The position numbers and the translations under genes are program-made. The notes under the pieces are model-generated. The model was not told the origin of the DNA. It worked only from the letters and a program-made list of their open reading frames with translations, and did no database searches. Shown here in pieces: positions 1-5,624 of a stretch of DNA of 5,624 nucleotides. Origin of the DNA: JAFDVL01 sp043736395 (GTDB lineage Bacteria; Acidobacteriota; Blastocatellia; RBC074); contig JAYTCQ010000292.1 in NCBI GenBank assembly GCA_043736395.1, positions 1-5,624 of the forward strand, in the 5' to 3' direction. Numbering within the stretch: position 1 is the first letter of the stretch; each line of letters opens with the position of its first letter.

Positions 1-389
1 GGGGTTACATCTCGTGGTCAATCACGTGGCTATTGCTGATCCCCTTGTATATTTACGGCGTGCTGAACGATATTGCGCTCTTCAGTGGTGAACAACCCGC
101 CTGGTTCACGGTGCTGAGTAATACGCTTTCACAGGCCTCTGACATCATCATTGCCCCGTTGCTCATGCTCGGATTTGTCCTGCTGTATGTTGACAGCCGC
201 GTTCGCCGTGAAGGCTACGATTTAGAACTATTGGCGAATCGCTATTTACCTGCAGACAGCGTCAGCATTCCGCATGGCAGCTTCCCGATGGAAGTCCCGA
301 AAGCCGAGAGCCAACTGCCCAAATCACCTGATGATTTCGATGATGATTTTGGTTCACAGAGCAATTTAACGGTTCTTTCTTTACGATAA
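1..389 (+). CDS. C-terminal part of an integral membrane protein, function unknown (5' end outside window)
   Basis: The reading frame is open from the left edge (first full codon at 3) to TAA at 387-389, giving 128 visible residues. A TTG at 33 could be read as a start, but the frame continues upstream with hydrophobic sequence, so this is the tail of a longer gene. Two membrane segments are visible: one near the window edge (WLLLIPLYIYGVL) and one about 50 residues later (IIIAPLLMLGFVLLYV). The second is followed at once by a basic, cytoplasm-type stretch DSRVRREGYDLELLANR. A short motif of this kind (D-x-R-V-R-x-E-G-x-D-L-E) after the last helix is, from memory, common in multi-pass proteins with a glycerophosphoryl-diester-phosphodiesterase-like or DUF membrane domain. 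That resemblance is inference and no catalytic residue is visible. The last 40 residues are hydrophilic and end in an Asp-rich tail (DDFDDDF). The gene is probably ended by the inverted repeat downstream. Confidence 0.75.
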   Translation, partial: GYISWSITWLLLIPLYIYGVLNDIALFSGEQPAWFTVLSNTLSQASDIIIAPLLMLGFVLLYVDSRVRREGYDLELLANRYLPADSVSIPHGSFPMEVPKAESQLPKSPDDFDDDFGSQSNLTVLSLR

Positions 390-406
390 AAACTGGAGAT
401 TATTTC

Positions 407-412
407 TATAAT
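407..412 (+). promoter_or_regulatory. possible -10 box (TATAAT)
   Basis: A perfect TATAAT hexamer lies 18 nt after the stop of the membrane-protein gene. A start about 7 nt downstream would place the transcript's 5' end right at the left edge of the inverted repeat, so the repeat would form a leader hairpin for the serine hydrolase gene. No good -35 box sits at 16-18 nt (the nearest, TTTACG at 380-385, is 21 nt away), and the region is AT-rich, so this may be chance. Confidence 0.2.
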
Positions 413-420
413 GCAGTAAT

Positions 421-514
421 AAAAATAACCACGGAGAACACTAAGAACACGGAGTAAGAAGACAAAGTAGAATTTTTTTCTCCGTGACCTCCGTGTTCTC
501 CGTGGTTATTTTTT
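421..514. repeat. long inverted repeat of CACGGAG 9-mers, possible bidirectional terminator or dispersed repeat
   Basis: The left arm 421-454 pairs with the right arm 480-513. 30 of 34 positions are complementary, including an unbroken 21-bp outer stem (421-441 with 493-513); the apical loop is 25 nt. Each arm is itself three 9-nt units. CACGGAGAA-like units start at 430, 439 and 448, and the inverted CTCCGTG units start at 480, 489 and 498. The right side ends in TTATTTTTT and the left side starts with AAAAATAA, so on either strand the hairpin is followed by a U-rich run, as in an intrinsic terminator. It sits between two genes on the same strand, 31 nt after the first gene's stop and 34 nt before the ATG of the next. 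From memory, repeats with a CACGGAG/CACAGAG core recur between genes in many environmental bacteria. Whether this one is a terminator, a mobile repeat or both is inference. Confidence 0.8.
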
Positions 515-548
515 CTTGCCCTGCTTGCGGTTAAAACTAAAACTCAAT

Positions 549-1748
549 ATGCAAAAATTTCATCGTTTTCCAACCTTCATTTTCCTTGCGCTGTTGGCCT
601 TGACAATTTCCGCGCAAACAAATAAATCCTCGTCCAGCATTGATCAAAATCGTCTGGCGCAAATGAATGCGCGGATGAAATCCTTCGTCGACAAAGGGCG
701 TACCGCAGGCATCGTCACACTCGTCGCGCATCGCGGACAGGTTGTCAATCTGAATGCCGTCGGTCATCAGGAATTAGAAAATAAAACTCCAATGCAGACC
801 GATTCGATTTTTCAAATCGCTTCGATGACCAAGCCAATTACCGCCGTCGCCGTGATGATGTGCGAAGAAGATGGTTTGCTCACAGTGCTTGATCCCGTCG
901 AAAAATACCTGCCTGAATTCAAAGACATCAAAATCAAAGACGGTGAAAAAATCTCACGCTTGATCACGATCCGAGATTTGCTGACGCACACGTCGGGAAT
1001 GGGCGGAGGCTATCCCACAGCTACGGGGGACTTCATCAATTTTTATCGCAAACGTGATAAATCGCTCGCCGATTCCGTAAAATTATTCGCGCAAATGCCA
1101 CTCGAAGTGCAGCCCGGAACGAAATGGATTTACAGCAATACGGGCATCGCGACAGCAGCAAGGATCGTCGAAGTTGTCACCGGAAAAACCTTCGAGAATT
1201 TTTTAGAAGAGCGATTATTTAAGCCACTGGCGATGAAAGATACGCATTTCTTTTTGCCGGAAAATAAAAATGCGCGCGTCGCTACAATTTATCAGCTGAC
1301 GGATTCTGGGTTGAAAAAATCCGAGATTGAACCGACACGAAAAAACGCAATTTATCCTGCGCCTGAATCGGGATTGTATTCAACGGCGAGCGATTTGAAT
1401 TTATTTTTGCAGATGCTTTTGAATGGCGGAAATTTCGGTGGGAAAAATTATCTTTCAAAACATTCGGTAGAATTATTGACCAGCAATCACACCGGAGAAT
1501 TAAAAGGCGCGTGGTCGCCAGGGATGGGAATGGGCTTCGGATTTCAAGTCGTCCGTAATGTCGAAGGGATGTTTCGATTGCAATCCATCGGCACGTACAC
1601 GCACGGCGGCGCGTGGCAAACGTATTATTTCGTAGACCCGAAAAAAGAATTAATCGGCTTGATTATGATGCAACGACAAGGTGGAGGCGGTGACACTTCG
1701 GACGAATTCAATGCATTCATTTCGATGGCATGCGCGGCTGTGAAATAA
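549..1748 (+). CDS. exported serine hydrolase, beta-lactamase family (class C / EstB-like)
   Basis: The 399-residue product belongs to the beta-lactamase/penicillin-binding-protein fold family (PF00144, COG1680 type). These enzymes hydrolyse esters, beta-lactams or D-amino-acid peptides through an acyl-serine intermediate. I chose ATG at 549 because it begins a clean signal peptide (basic MQKFHRF, hydrophobic core, likely cleavage after ISA at residue 22). The frame can be extended to a TTG at 516, but that spoils the signal peptide. No convincing Shine-Dalgarno precedes either start. Key residues (ATG numbering): SMTK at 92-95 supplies the nucleophile Ser92 and Lys95; YSN is at 195-197; HGG at 352-354 stands in for the KTG of true class C beta-lactamases. 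Family landmarks LLTHTSGM (144-151) and the ESGLYSTASDL block (273-283) are intact. HGG instead of KTG and the EstB-like C-terminus favour an esterase or peptidase over an antibiotic-resistance enzyme; the substrate cannot be read from sequence. The periplasm is the likely site. Confidence 0.93.
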   Translation: MQKFHRFPTFIFLALLALTISAQTNKSSSSIDQNRLAQMNARMKSFVDKGRTAGIVTLVAHRGQVVNLNAVGHQELENKTPMQTDSIFQIASMTKPITAVAVMMCEEDGLLTVLDPVEKYLPEFKDIKIKDGEKISRLITIRDLLTHTSGMGGGYPTATGDFINFYRKRDKSLADSVKLFAQMPLEVQPGTKWIYSNTGIATAARIVEVVTGKTFENFLEERLFKPLAMKDTHFFLPENKNARVATIYQLTDSGLKKSEIEPTRKNAIYPAPESGLYSTASDLNLFLQMLLNGGNFGGKNYLSKHSVELLTSNHTGELKGAWSPGMGMGFGFQVVRNVEGMFRLQSIGTYTHGGAWQTYYFVDPKKELIGLIMMQRQGGGGDTSDEFNAFISMACAAVK

Positions 1749-1753
1749 TGTAG

Positions 1754-1794
1754 CGTAACCAGCCATGGTTGCGACAGGCTTTGGCACAAAGCCT
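1754..1794. terminator. twin hairpins between convergent genes, probable bidirectional terminator or REP-like element
   Basis: Two hairpins are separated by 2 nt. The first (1754-1773) has eight pairs, one a G-T wobble, around a GCCA loop. The second (1776-1794) has a perfect 8-bp stem, AGGCTTTG/CAAAGCCT, around a GCA loop. They begin 6 nt after the hydrolase stop and end 37 nt before the stop of the convergent gene, the expected place for a shared terminator. Neither strand shows a strong U-tract after the stems, so factor-independent termination may be weak. The compact tandem form also resembles dispersed REP-type palindromes. Confidence 0.55.
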
Positions 1795-1831
1795 AATCTA
1801 TCACGCAATCACAACATCAAGAGACCACGTG

Positions 1832-2452
1832 TTACTGCATCTTCCACATCATTCCGTCTTCAAAATTCACCTGCTTAATTTTCGCTTCAGCAGGATAGGA
1901 TTTTGTCGTTTTTGAATTTCCACGTCCGCAGGTACGTAAGATCGGTTGCTGTTGTTTCGTTCGATCAATATGAGTTCGACAAGGCCAGTGTGAGCTGACG
2001 CGCTTTGACAATATTCCAGTTTCTCCAGCTGCAAGATTTAGCTTTGTTTTGACTTCAGTGAAGGCAATTTCCTGATCCCCTTTAAAATACGGATCGGTAA
2101 ATTCCCAAACAATTGAATTAATCTTTTTTGTTCCTTCGTTTTTGATTTGAAAGGAAGCGATGACCTGCATATGATTCGATTGACTCGATTGATTGAGAGA
2201 AACTTTGTCCTTAGAAATTTCGCGATACCGCTGATCAGAAGTCGGTTGCCAACTATCATCAGCGCGATATGCCGAAGGGGTTCCCATAGATTGGAAGTTT
2301 GGAGTTTCGACGGGTTTGAATACGAAATCGAAACGAATGGCTTTTACTTGTGATTCATTTTGCGGTTGTTTTTGTTGCGGTGAAATTTGTGCGCTTGCCG
2401 CAAAAGCAAAAAGAGCAAGAGCGATCCAACGAAACCGTTTGGCTGTTTTCAT
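1832..2452 (-). CDS. small secreted protein of unknown function
   Basis: The 206-residue product starts at ATG 2452-2450, preceded by AAAGG with a 9-nt spacer. A signal peptide is clear: basic MKTAKRFR, hydrophobic core, and likely cleavage after ASA at residue 21, followed by a Gln-rich linker. After export the protein would be periplasmic or extracellular. The middle part (about residues 95-150) reads like a beta-sandwich or FxLD-type domain: MQVIASFQIKNEG, then INSIVWEF, then LNLAAGETGILSKRV. This alternation is typical of proteins that describe 'additional' stress or transport extracellular domains, but I recognise no specific family. Two cysteines (158 and 175) flank a basic segment and could form a disulfide in the periplasm. 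The C-terminal strand (AKIKQVNFEDGMMWK) closes the domain. It lies 30 nt downstream of the asparaginase gene on the same strand, so the two are probably co-transcribed. That does not by itself show a shared role. Confidence 0.8.
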   Translation of the reverse strand: MKTAKRFRWIALALFAFAASAQISPQQKQPQNESQVKAIRFDFVFKPVETPNFQSMGTPSAYRADDSWQPTSDQRYREISKDKVSLNQSSQSNHMQVIASFQIKNEGTKKINSIVWEFTDPYFKGDQEIAFTEVKTKLNLAAGETGILSKRVSSHWPCRTHIDRTKQQQPILRTCGRGNSKTTKSYPAEAKIKQVNFEDGMMWKMQ

Positions 2453-2461
2453 GTGACTGAA

Positions 2462-2466
2462 CCTTT
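2462..2466 (-). promoter_or_regulatory. ribosome binding site of the small secreted protein gene
   Basis: On the minus strand AAAGG stands 9 nt before ATG 2452-2450. It lies in the 30-nt gap after the asparaginase stop, so the gene has its own translation signal even if it shares the upstream transcript. Confidence 0.5.
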
Positions 2467-2482
2467 CGAAACCTCGTTCCTG

Positions 2483-3460
2483 TTATTGCGAAAACGACTC
2501 ACGAATTTGCGCCACACTCCATCCAGCGCCAAGCGCGAGCATTAGCTTAATCCTCACTTTATGACTAGGCAAAACACCACCTAAAATCACACCAATATTC
2601 GTCAGCGTCTTCCCTGCTCCGGCATACGCATAGGTATCCAACACACGCCCGCGAGGACAACGCGAGGTAATCACGACGGGAATATTTTTCTTCACTGCGC
2701 GCTCAATCGCAGGCAGATATTCGGGAGGTACATTGCCGCGTCCGAAACCTTCCAACACAATTGCTCGAGTTCCCTGCTCCACCGCAAAATCAATAAATTT
2801 GCCATCGCCACCTGAAATTATTTTGATCGTTTCGACACGGTCTTCAATTTTTTCTGTCGCGATATTTTCGCGCTCTGTGAGACGGCGAGCAATAATGATG
2901 CGGTCTTTATCAATCATTCCGATAGCACCAAAATCTCTGCTCTGAAAAGTATCCACGGATTCCGTATGCGTTTTCGTAACTTCATTCGCCGCAATAATTT
3001 TTTCACTCATGGCAATAACGACGCCGATTCCACGTGCTTGCGGATCCGCCGCGACCCGTACCGCCGCCATTAAATTCGCAGGGCCGTCCCAGCTTAATTC
3101 AGAACTATTTCGCATCGCGCCGACAAAGACTACGGGCTTGTCGGAGTGCAAAATCAGATCAAGAAAATACGCCGTTTCTTCGAGCGTATCTGTCCCATGA
3201 GTAATGACGACACCATTGATTTTATTGTCCTGCAAGCATGCATTCACCTGCTGCGCCAAATCAAGCATGATTGCCGGAGTCACGTGCGGCCCCGGCAAGC
3301 GCGAGAAATTAATAATGTCAAAATCCGCGACATTAGAAAGCCCGTTCACACGTGCGACAATTTCTTCACCTGACAGCGCCGGAGCCGCTCCGCCCATCGT
3401 CGGATCAATGCTCATGGAAATCGTGCCACCAGTAAAAAAGATTGCAATATGTGATTTCAT
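2483..3460 (-). CDS. ansA: L-asparaginase (type I/II asparaginase-glutaminase superfamily), probably cytoplasmic
   Basis: The 325-residue product hydrolyses L-asparagine to aspartate and ammonia (some relatives also act on glutamine). The start at ATG 3460-3458 gives MKSHIAIFFTGGTIS, the usual family N-terminus, and the usual length of about 320-330. The frame could extend 45 residues to an ATG at 3595, but those residues do not resemble the family. Catalytic residues by alignment from memory with E. coli AnsB: nucleophile Thr13 in TGGTI, Thr90-Asp91 in THGTDT (87-92), and Lys163 in EVTKT. The conserved DGPANLMAAVR block and the C-terminal ILGGVLPSHKVRIKLMLALG segment are intact, so the enzyme looks functional. 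The substrate loop reads LPGPHVTP rather than the DSTNM-like version of B. subtilis AnsA. No signal peptide is present, so it should act in the cytoplasm; the symbol ansA rests on that and is tentative, since ansA and ansB are not separable by sequence here. No clear Shine-Dalgarno precedes the ATG. It is followed 30 nt later by the small secreted protein gene. Confidence 0.93.
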   Translation of the reverse strand: MKSHIAIFFTGGTISMSIDPTMGGAAPALSGEEIVARVNGLSNVADFDIINFSRLPGPHVTPAIMLDLAQQVNACLQDNKINGVVITHGTDTLEETAYFLDLILHSDKPVVFVGAMRNSSELSWDGPANLMAAVRVAADPQARGIGVVIAMSEKIIAANEVTKTHTESVDTFQSRDFGAIGMIDKDRIIIARRLTERENIATEKIEDRVETIKIISGGDGKFIDFAVEQGTRAIVLEGFGRGNVPPEYLPAIERAVKKNIPVVITSRCPRGRVLDTYAYAGAGKTLTNIGVILGGVLPSHKVRIKLMLALGAGWSVAQIRESFSQ

Positions 3461-3675
3461 ACGGAAGGCTAATAAGGGGTAGTAATCGAGAAAGTTCAAT
3501 GAAAACTCAACAAGACAAACCATCATAAGCGATAATCGCAGCCACGCCAACAATTGTGTCCCCTTTAATAAAAATCCAAAAAACTGAATTACCATTCATA
3601 AATCTGTATACTTTTCACAAATTTTATAGGATTATTAATTTTTCTTATTGACATCCAAATCCATCATTGTAAAGC

Positions 3676-3706
3676 CTTTATATTAATTCTCAGAATTAAT
3701 ATAAAG
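3676..3706. promoter_or_regulatory. perfect 31-bp palindrome (15-bp arms, 1-bp centre), probable operator
   Basis: The arms CTTTATATTAATTCT (3676-3690) and AGAATTAATATAAAG (3692-3706) are exact reverse complements around the single base C3691. A 15-bp perfect match is far beyond chance for a 440-bp spacer, even an AT-rich one. It lies 198 nt before the receptor ATG and 216 nt before the asparaginase ATG, roughly central between the divergent genes. The odd-length symmetry fits a site for a dimeric repressor or activator; the inner 7-1-7 core has the geometry of Fur-family boxes, but its bases do not match the Fur, PerR or Zur consensus. There is no T-run after it, so a terminator is unlikely. 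Which regulator binds is unknown. Confidence 0.6.
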
Positions 3707-3892
3707 ATGGCATTAAATTTGCTTTATTGATGGCAAGTCATGTTCTAGGCTTGCTTTAACAAGAAGAACTCATTTTATAACTGACTTCACTAGATTATGT
3801 CTATAAAACACGTCATTTAGTAAATTACACAACGTAAAAGCGTCAGCCTCAAGAATACCGTCTAGCGGCTGCCTAATATTAACTCTCTCATT

Positions 3893-3897
3893 GGAGG
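3893..3897 (+). promoter_or_regulatory. strong ribosome binding site of the TonB-dependent receptor gene
   Basis: GGAGG stands 6 nt before ATG 3904-3906, a near-ideal Shine-Dalgarno and the strongest in the window. It fixes the receptor start and suggests high expression, in contrast to the hydrolase and asparaginase genes, which lack a clear one. Confidence 0.85.
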
Positions 3898-3903
3898 ATT
3901 TAC

Positions 3904-5624
3904 ATGAAATCAACATCACTCACAAGCATCCTGAAAAATGCTTTGACTATGCTGTTTTGTGCTGCCCTGTTATCGCTTGTCGCGTTTGCGCAAGAAACTT
4001 CAGGCAACATCGAAGGTACAGTTTCTGACGCTTCAGGAGCGCGCGTTCCGAACGCAACTGTTAAAGTCGAAGGTTCGGCTTTCTCAAGAACAACTACTTC
4101 CGGCGGCGACGGATTTTTCCGCGTCCTGCAAGTTCCGCCCGGTCTCTACAAAGTCACCGTCGGAGCCAGCAATTTCAGCAACGCTGTTGCCGAAGCTGTG
4201 ACTGTATCCTTGGGTAAAACAACCGAACTGACCCTGTCACTCAAAGCTGGCAGCATTCAAGATGTCGTTACAATCACCGGCGATGAAGTCGCCCGTCTTG
4301 ATCCTGCTGACAGTAAGATTCAAACCAACATCACGAGCAGGGTCATTGAGTCGTTGCCCAAAGGCACGAATATGACCAGCTTGCTGAAGCTTTCACCTGC
4401 TGCTCGCCCTGAAGCAAACAGCGGCGGATTCCAGGTTGATGGAGCGAGCGGATCAGAAAATTCGTTCATCATTGACGGTCAGGAAGTTAGCAACTTTCGT
4501 ACTGGTGTTCTGAACACCAACAACAATTTGCCCTTTGCTTTCGTTCAGGAAATTCAGATCAAGACCAGCGGTTTTGAAGCGCAATACGGCGGTGCAACTG
4601 GTGGTGTGATCAACGTTGTAACCAAAGGTGGTTCCAATGAGTTTCACGGTTTAGGTGGAATTGAATTCGAACCAAATCAATTGTGGGCAGGTCCACGTCC
4701 TGTATTTAATGGATATCGAGGTGGTATAAATACGGCACTCCCTGCAACTGGTGCTAACTTCATTCAAATCAACGAATACTTGAGACCAAAGAAAGATGAT
4801 TTCAAGAATCTTTACCCATCCTTTGCAATTGGCGGACCGATCAAAAAAGATCGTCTCTGGTTTTTCACCAGCTACGCTCCGCAAATTTTTGATACTAAAC
4901 GTACTGCCCAATACTTCACCTCAGATCCGCGTACACGAACGCAGACTGCTTCGCAGGCTTACCATACACGTGTGAGACAAGAATATTGGCAAAGCAGAAT
5001 CGACGCTTCTCCTGTTGATAGCCTGCGTTTGTCTGCAACCTACACCTGGAATCCGATTGTTCAGCGTGGAATATTACCTTTTAATAACTTCCAGAACGGC
5101 AGCAATATTTCACTTGGTGGTATTGTTCCATCAGTGAATTTCGGTGGTTCTACCGGAATCTTAACGGGAAATGGATTAACCGACAAACAAGGTGGGCGTC
5201 AAAATTCTGCGAACGTGTCCACGCAAGCCGTCTGGTCACCAACCAGCAGCCTGATTGCTAGTTTCCGCTTTTCACGCGGCTTCCTGAATGAAAAATTAAA
5301 CTCATATTTCATTCCACAACAAACACGTTTTCGTTGTATTAATCTTGCTCCCTCAGCCACTTCAGGTGCAGGGTGCGGACTTGGATTTGATTCTATCCCG
5401 AATAACACTAACGTCAATTTTGATGTTTCTGTGCGTAAGAACTTTGAAGGTGATGTCAGCTATATCAAAAATGGCTTGATCGGTCGCCACGAATTCAAAG
5501 GTGGCTATCAGTTCGCAAAAGTCACCAATGACGTGAGCCGTGGATATGTCCCTTATGGACGAATTGATTTGAGCTACGGCTTAAACATTAATGATCTAAC
5601 CGGACGTAATGACCCCGTCTCGCC
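3904..5624 (+). CDS. TonB-dependent receptor, Oar-like, with N-terminal carboxypeptidase-regulatory-like domain (3' end outside window)
   Basis: The frame is open from ATG 3904 to the window edge, giving 573 residues with no stop. Family members are usually about 1000-1200 residues, so roughly half is visible. Such outer-membrane receptors import large substrates, using energy passed on by TonB-ExbB-ExbD. Order of parts: signal peptide 1-29 (likely cleavage at AFA|QE); a carboxypeptidase-regulatory-like beta-sandwich at about 34-115 (GNIEGTVSDASGARVPNATV, then GFFRVLQVPPGLYKVTV); a DVVTITGD linker at 120-127; the plug at about 140-245 with the hallmark FIIDGQEV and FEAQYGGATGGVINVVTKGG. After that come barrel strands, including the Oar-type signature AIGGPIKKDRLWFFTSY (308-324). 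Cys478 and Cys491 lie in a probable extracellular loop and may form a disulfide. The substrate cannot be inferred: no SusD-like partner is visible here, though it could lie downstream. The start is secure because of the strong ribosome binding site and signal peptide. Confidence 0.93.
   Translation, partial: MKSTSLTSILKNALTMLFCAALLSLVAFAQETSGNIEGTVSDASGARVPNATVKVEGSAFSRTTTSGGDGFFRVLQVPPGLYKVTVGASNFSNAVAEAVTVSLGKTTELTLSLKAGSIQDVVTITGDEVARLDPADSKIQTNITSRVIESLPKGTNMTSLLKLSPAARPEANSGGFQVDGASGSENSFIIDGQEVSNFRTGVLNTNNNLPFAFVQEIQIKTSGFEAQYGGATGGVINVVTKGGSNEFHGLGGIEFEPNQLWAGPRPVFNGYRGGINTALPATGANFIQINEYLRPKKDDFKNLYPSFAIGGPIKKDRLWFFTSYAPQIFDTKRTAQYFTSDPRTRTQTASQAYHTRVRQEYWQSRIDASPVDSLRLSATYTWNPIVQRGILPFNNFQNGSNISLGGIVPSVNFGGSTGILTGNGLTDKQGGRQNSANVSTQAVWSPTSSLIASFRFSRGFLNEKLNSYFIPQQTRFRCINLAPSATSGAGCGLGFDSIPNNTNVNFDVSVRKNFEGDVSYIKNGLIGRHEFKGGYQFAKVTNDVSRGYVPYGRIDLSYGLNINDLTGRNDPVS

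Larger units (their letters stand above)
3461..3903. other. AT-rich divergent regulatory region between asparaginase and TonB-dependent receptor
   Basis: These 443 bases hold no convincing gene. They must carry the promoters for the leftward asparaginase unit and the rightward receptor gene. Besides the palindrome listed separately, I see two short direct repeats to its right: GATGGCA at 3706 and 3729, and TTGCTTTA at 3719 and 3751 (32 nt apart, about three helical turns). AT-rich -10-like hexamers are common. For the receptor, TATAAC at 3776-3781 and TATAAA at 3802-3807 are possible, but neither has a good -35 at the right distance. For asparaginase, TATACA (minus strand, 3610-3605) is possible but equally unsupported. 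No riboswitch was recognised in the receptor leader. Confidence 0.6.

Noticed and set aside
33..35. TTG as the start of the first membrane protein
   Set aside because: The frame is open and hydrophobic upstream to the window edge, so the TTG is almost certainly an internal Leu codon in the first visible membrane helix.
411..419. Mini-ORF ATG-CAG-TAA preceded by GGAG as a leader peptide
   Set aside because: Two codons only, and it overlaps the possible -10 box. There is nothing to support translation.
516..548. TTG start for the serine hydrolase, adding 11 residues
   Set aside because: It lies 2 nt after the U-run of the inverted repeat, has no ribosome binding site, and adds a basic stretch that weakens an otherwise typical signal peptide starting at ATG 549.
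2733..3482. Several + strand open frames across the asparaginase gene
   Set aside because: They are low-complexity shadows of the minus-strand asparaginase, rich in Arg, Ser, Pro and Ile, with no family resemblance and no ribosome binding sites.
3648..3653. TTGACA on the + strand as a -35 box of the receptor gene
   Set aside because: No -10-like hexamer lies 16-18 nt downstream (that interval reads AAAGCC-like); the next AT-rich hexamer is inside the palindrome, 25 nt away.
3844..3871. CAGCC/GGCTG stem in the receptor leader as a riboswitch
   Set aside because: Only five pairs with an 18-nt loop and no recognised conserved riboswitch core. It is compatible with chance.
4453..5417. Minus-strand open frames inside the receptor region
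   Set aside because: They are antisense to a clearly coding receptor with intact plug and barrel motifs, and lack signals of their own.
1..5624. Search for CRISPR arrays, tRNA/rRNA genes, transposases, integrases or toxin-antitoxin pairs
   Set aside because: No regularly spaced direct repeats of CRISPR size, no RNA-gene cores, and no mobile-element protein motifs were seen on either strand.

Overview
The window looks like chromosomal DNA from a Gram-negative environmental bacterium. Acidobacteriota (Blastocatellia-like) is my best guess. The main reason is the large TonB-dependent receptor with an N-terminal carboxypeptidase-regulatory-like domain (the Oar-like type that is abundant in that phylum). 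The secreted beta-lactamase-fold serine hydrolase and the CACGGAG-type intergenic repeat fit as well. This placement is inference; no rRNA or other marker gene is present.

Layout from left to right. (1) Positions 1-389 (+) hold the C-terminal end of an integral membrane protein whose start lies outside the window. (2) Positions 390-548 are a spacer dominated by a long inverted repeat (421-513) built of 9-nt CACGGAG units. (3) Positions 549-1748 (+) encode an exported serine hydrolase of the beta-lactamase/class C-like family, with SxxK, YSN and HGG motifs. (4) Positions 1749-1831 separate two convergent genes and carry two back-to-back hairpins. (5) Positions 1832-2452 (-) encode a small secreted protein of unknown function, 30 nt downstream of (6) an asparaginase at 2483-3460 (-); the two probably share one transcript. 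(7) Positions 3461-3903 form an AT-rich divergent regulatory region with a striking palindrome of 15-bp arms around a single central base. (8) From 3904 to the window edge (+) runs the first 573 residues of the TonB-dependent receptor, which is open at the right end.

The genes do not form an obvious single pathway. Three products (hydrolase, small secreted protein, receptor) carry signal peptides, and a fourth (gene 1) is in the membrane, so the region leans toward envelope functions. The asparaginase looks cytoplasmic. Receptor and asparaginase are divergently arranged around the palindrome, so co-regulation is possible but unproven. I found no CRISPR array, tRNA, rRNA, integrase, transposase or toxin-antitoxin module, and no clear sign of a new defence or mobile system. 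The most noteworthy items are the non-coding palindromic elements.
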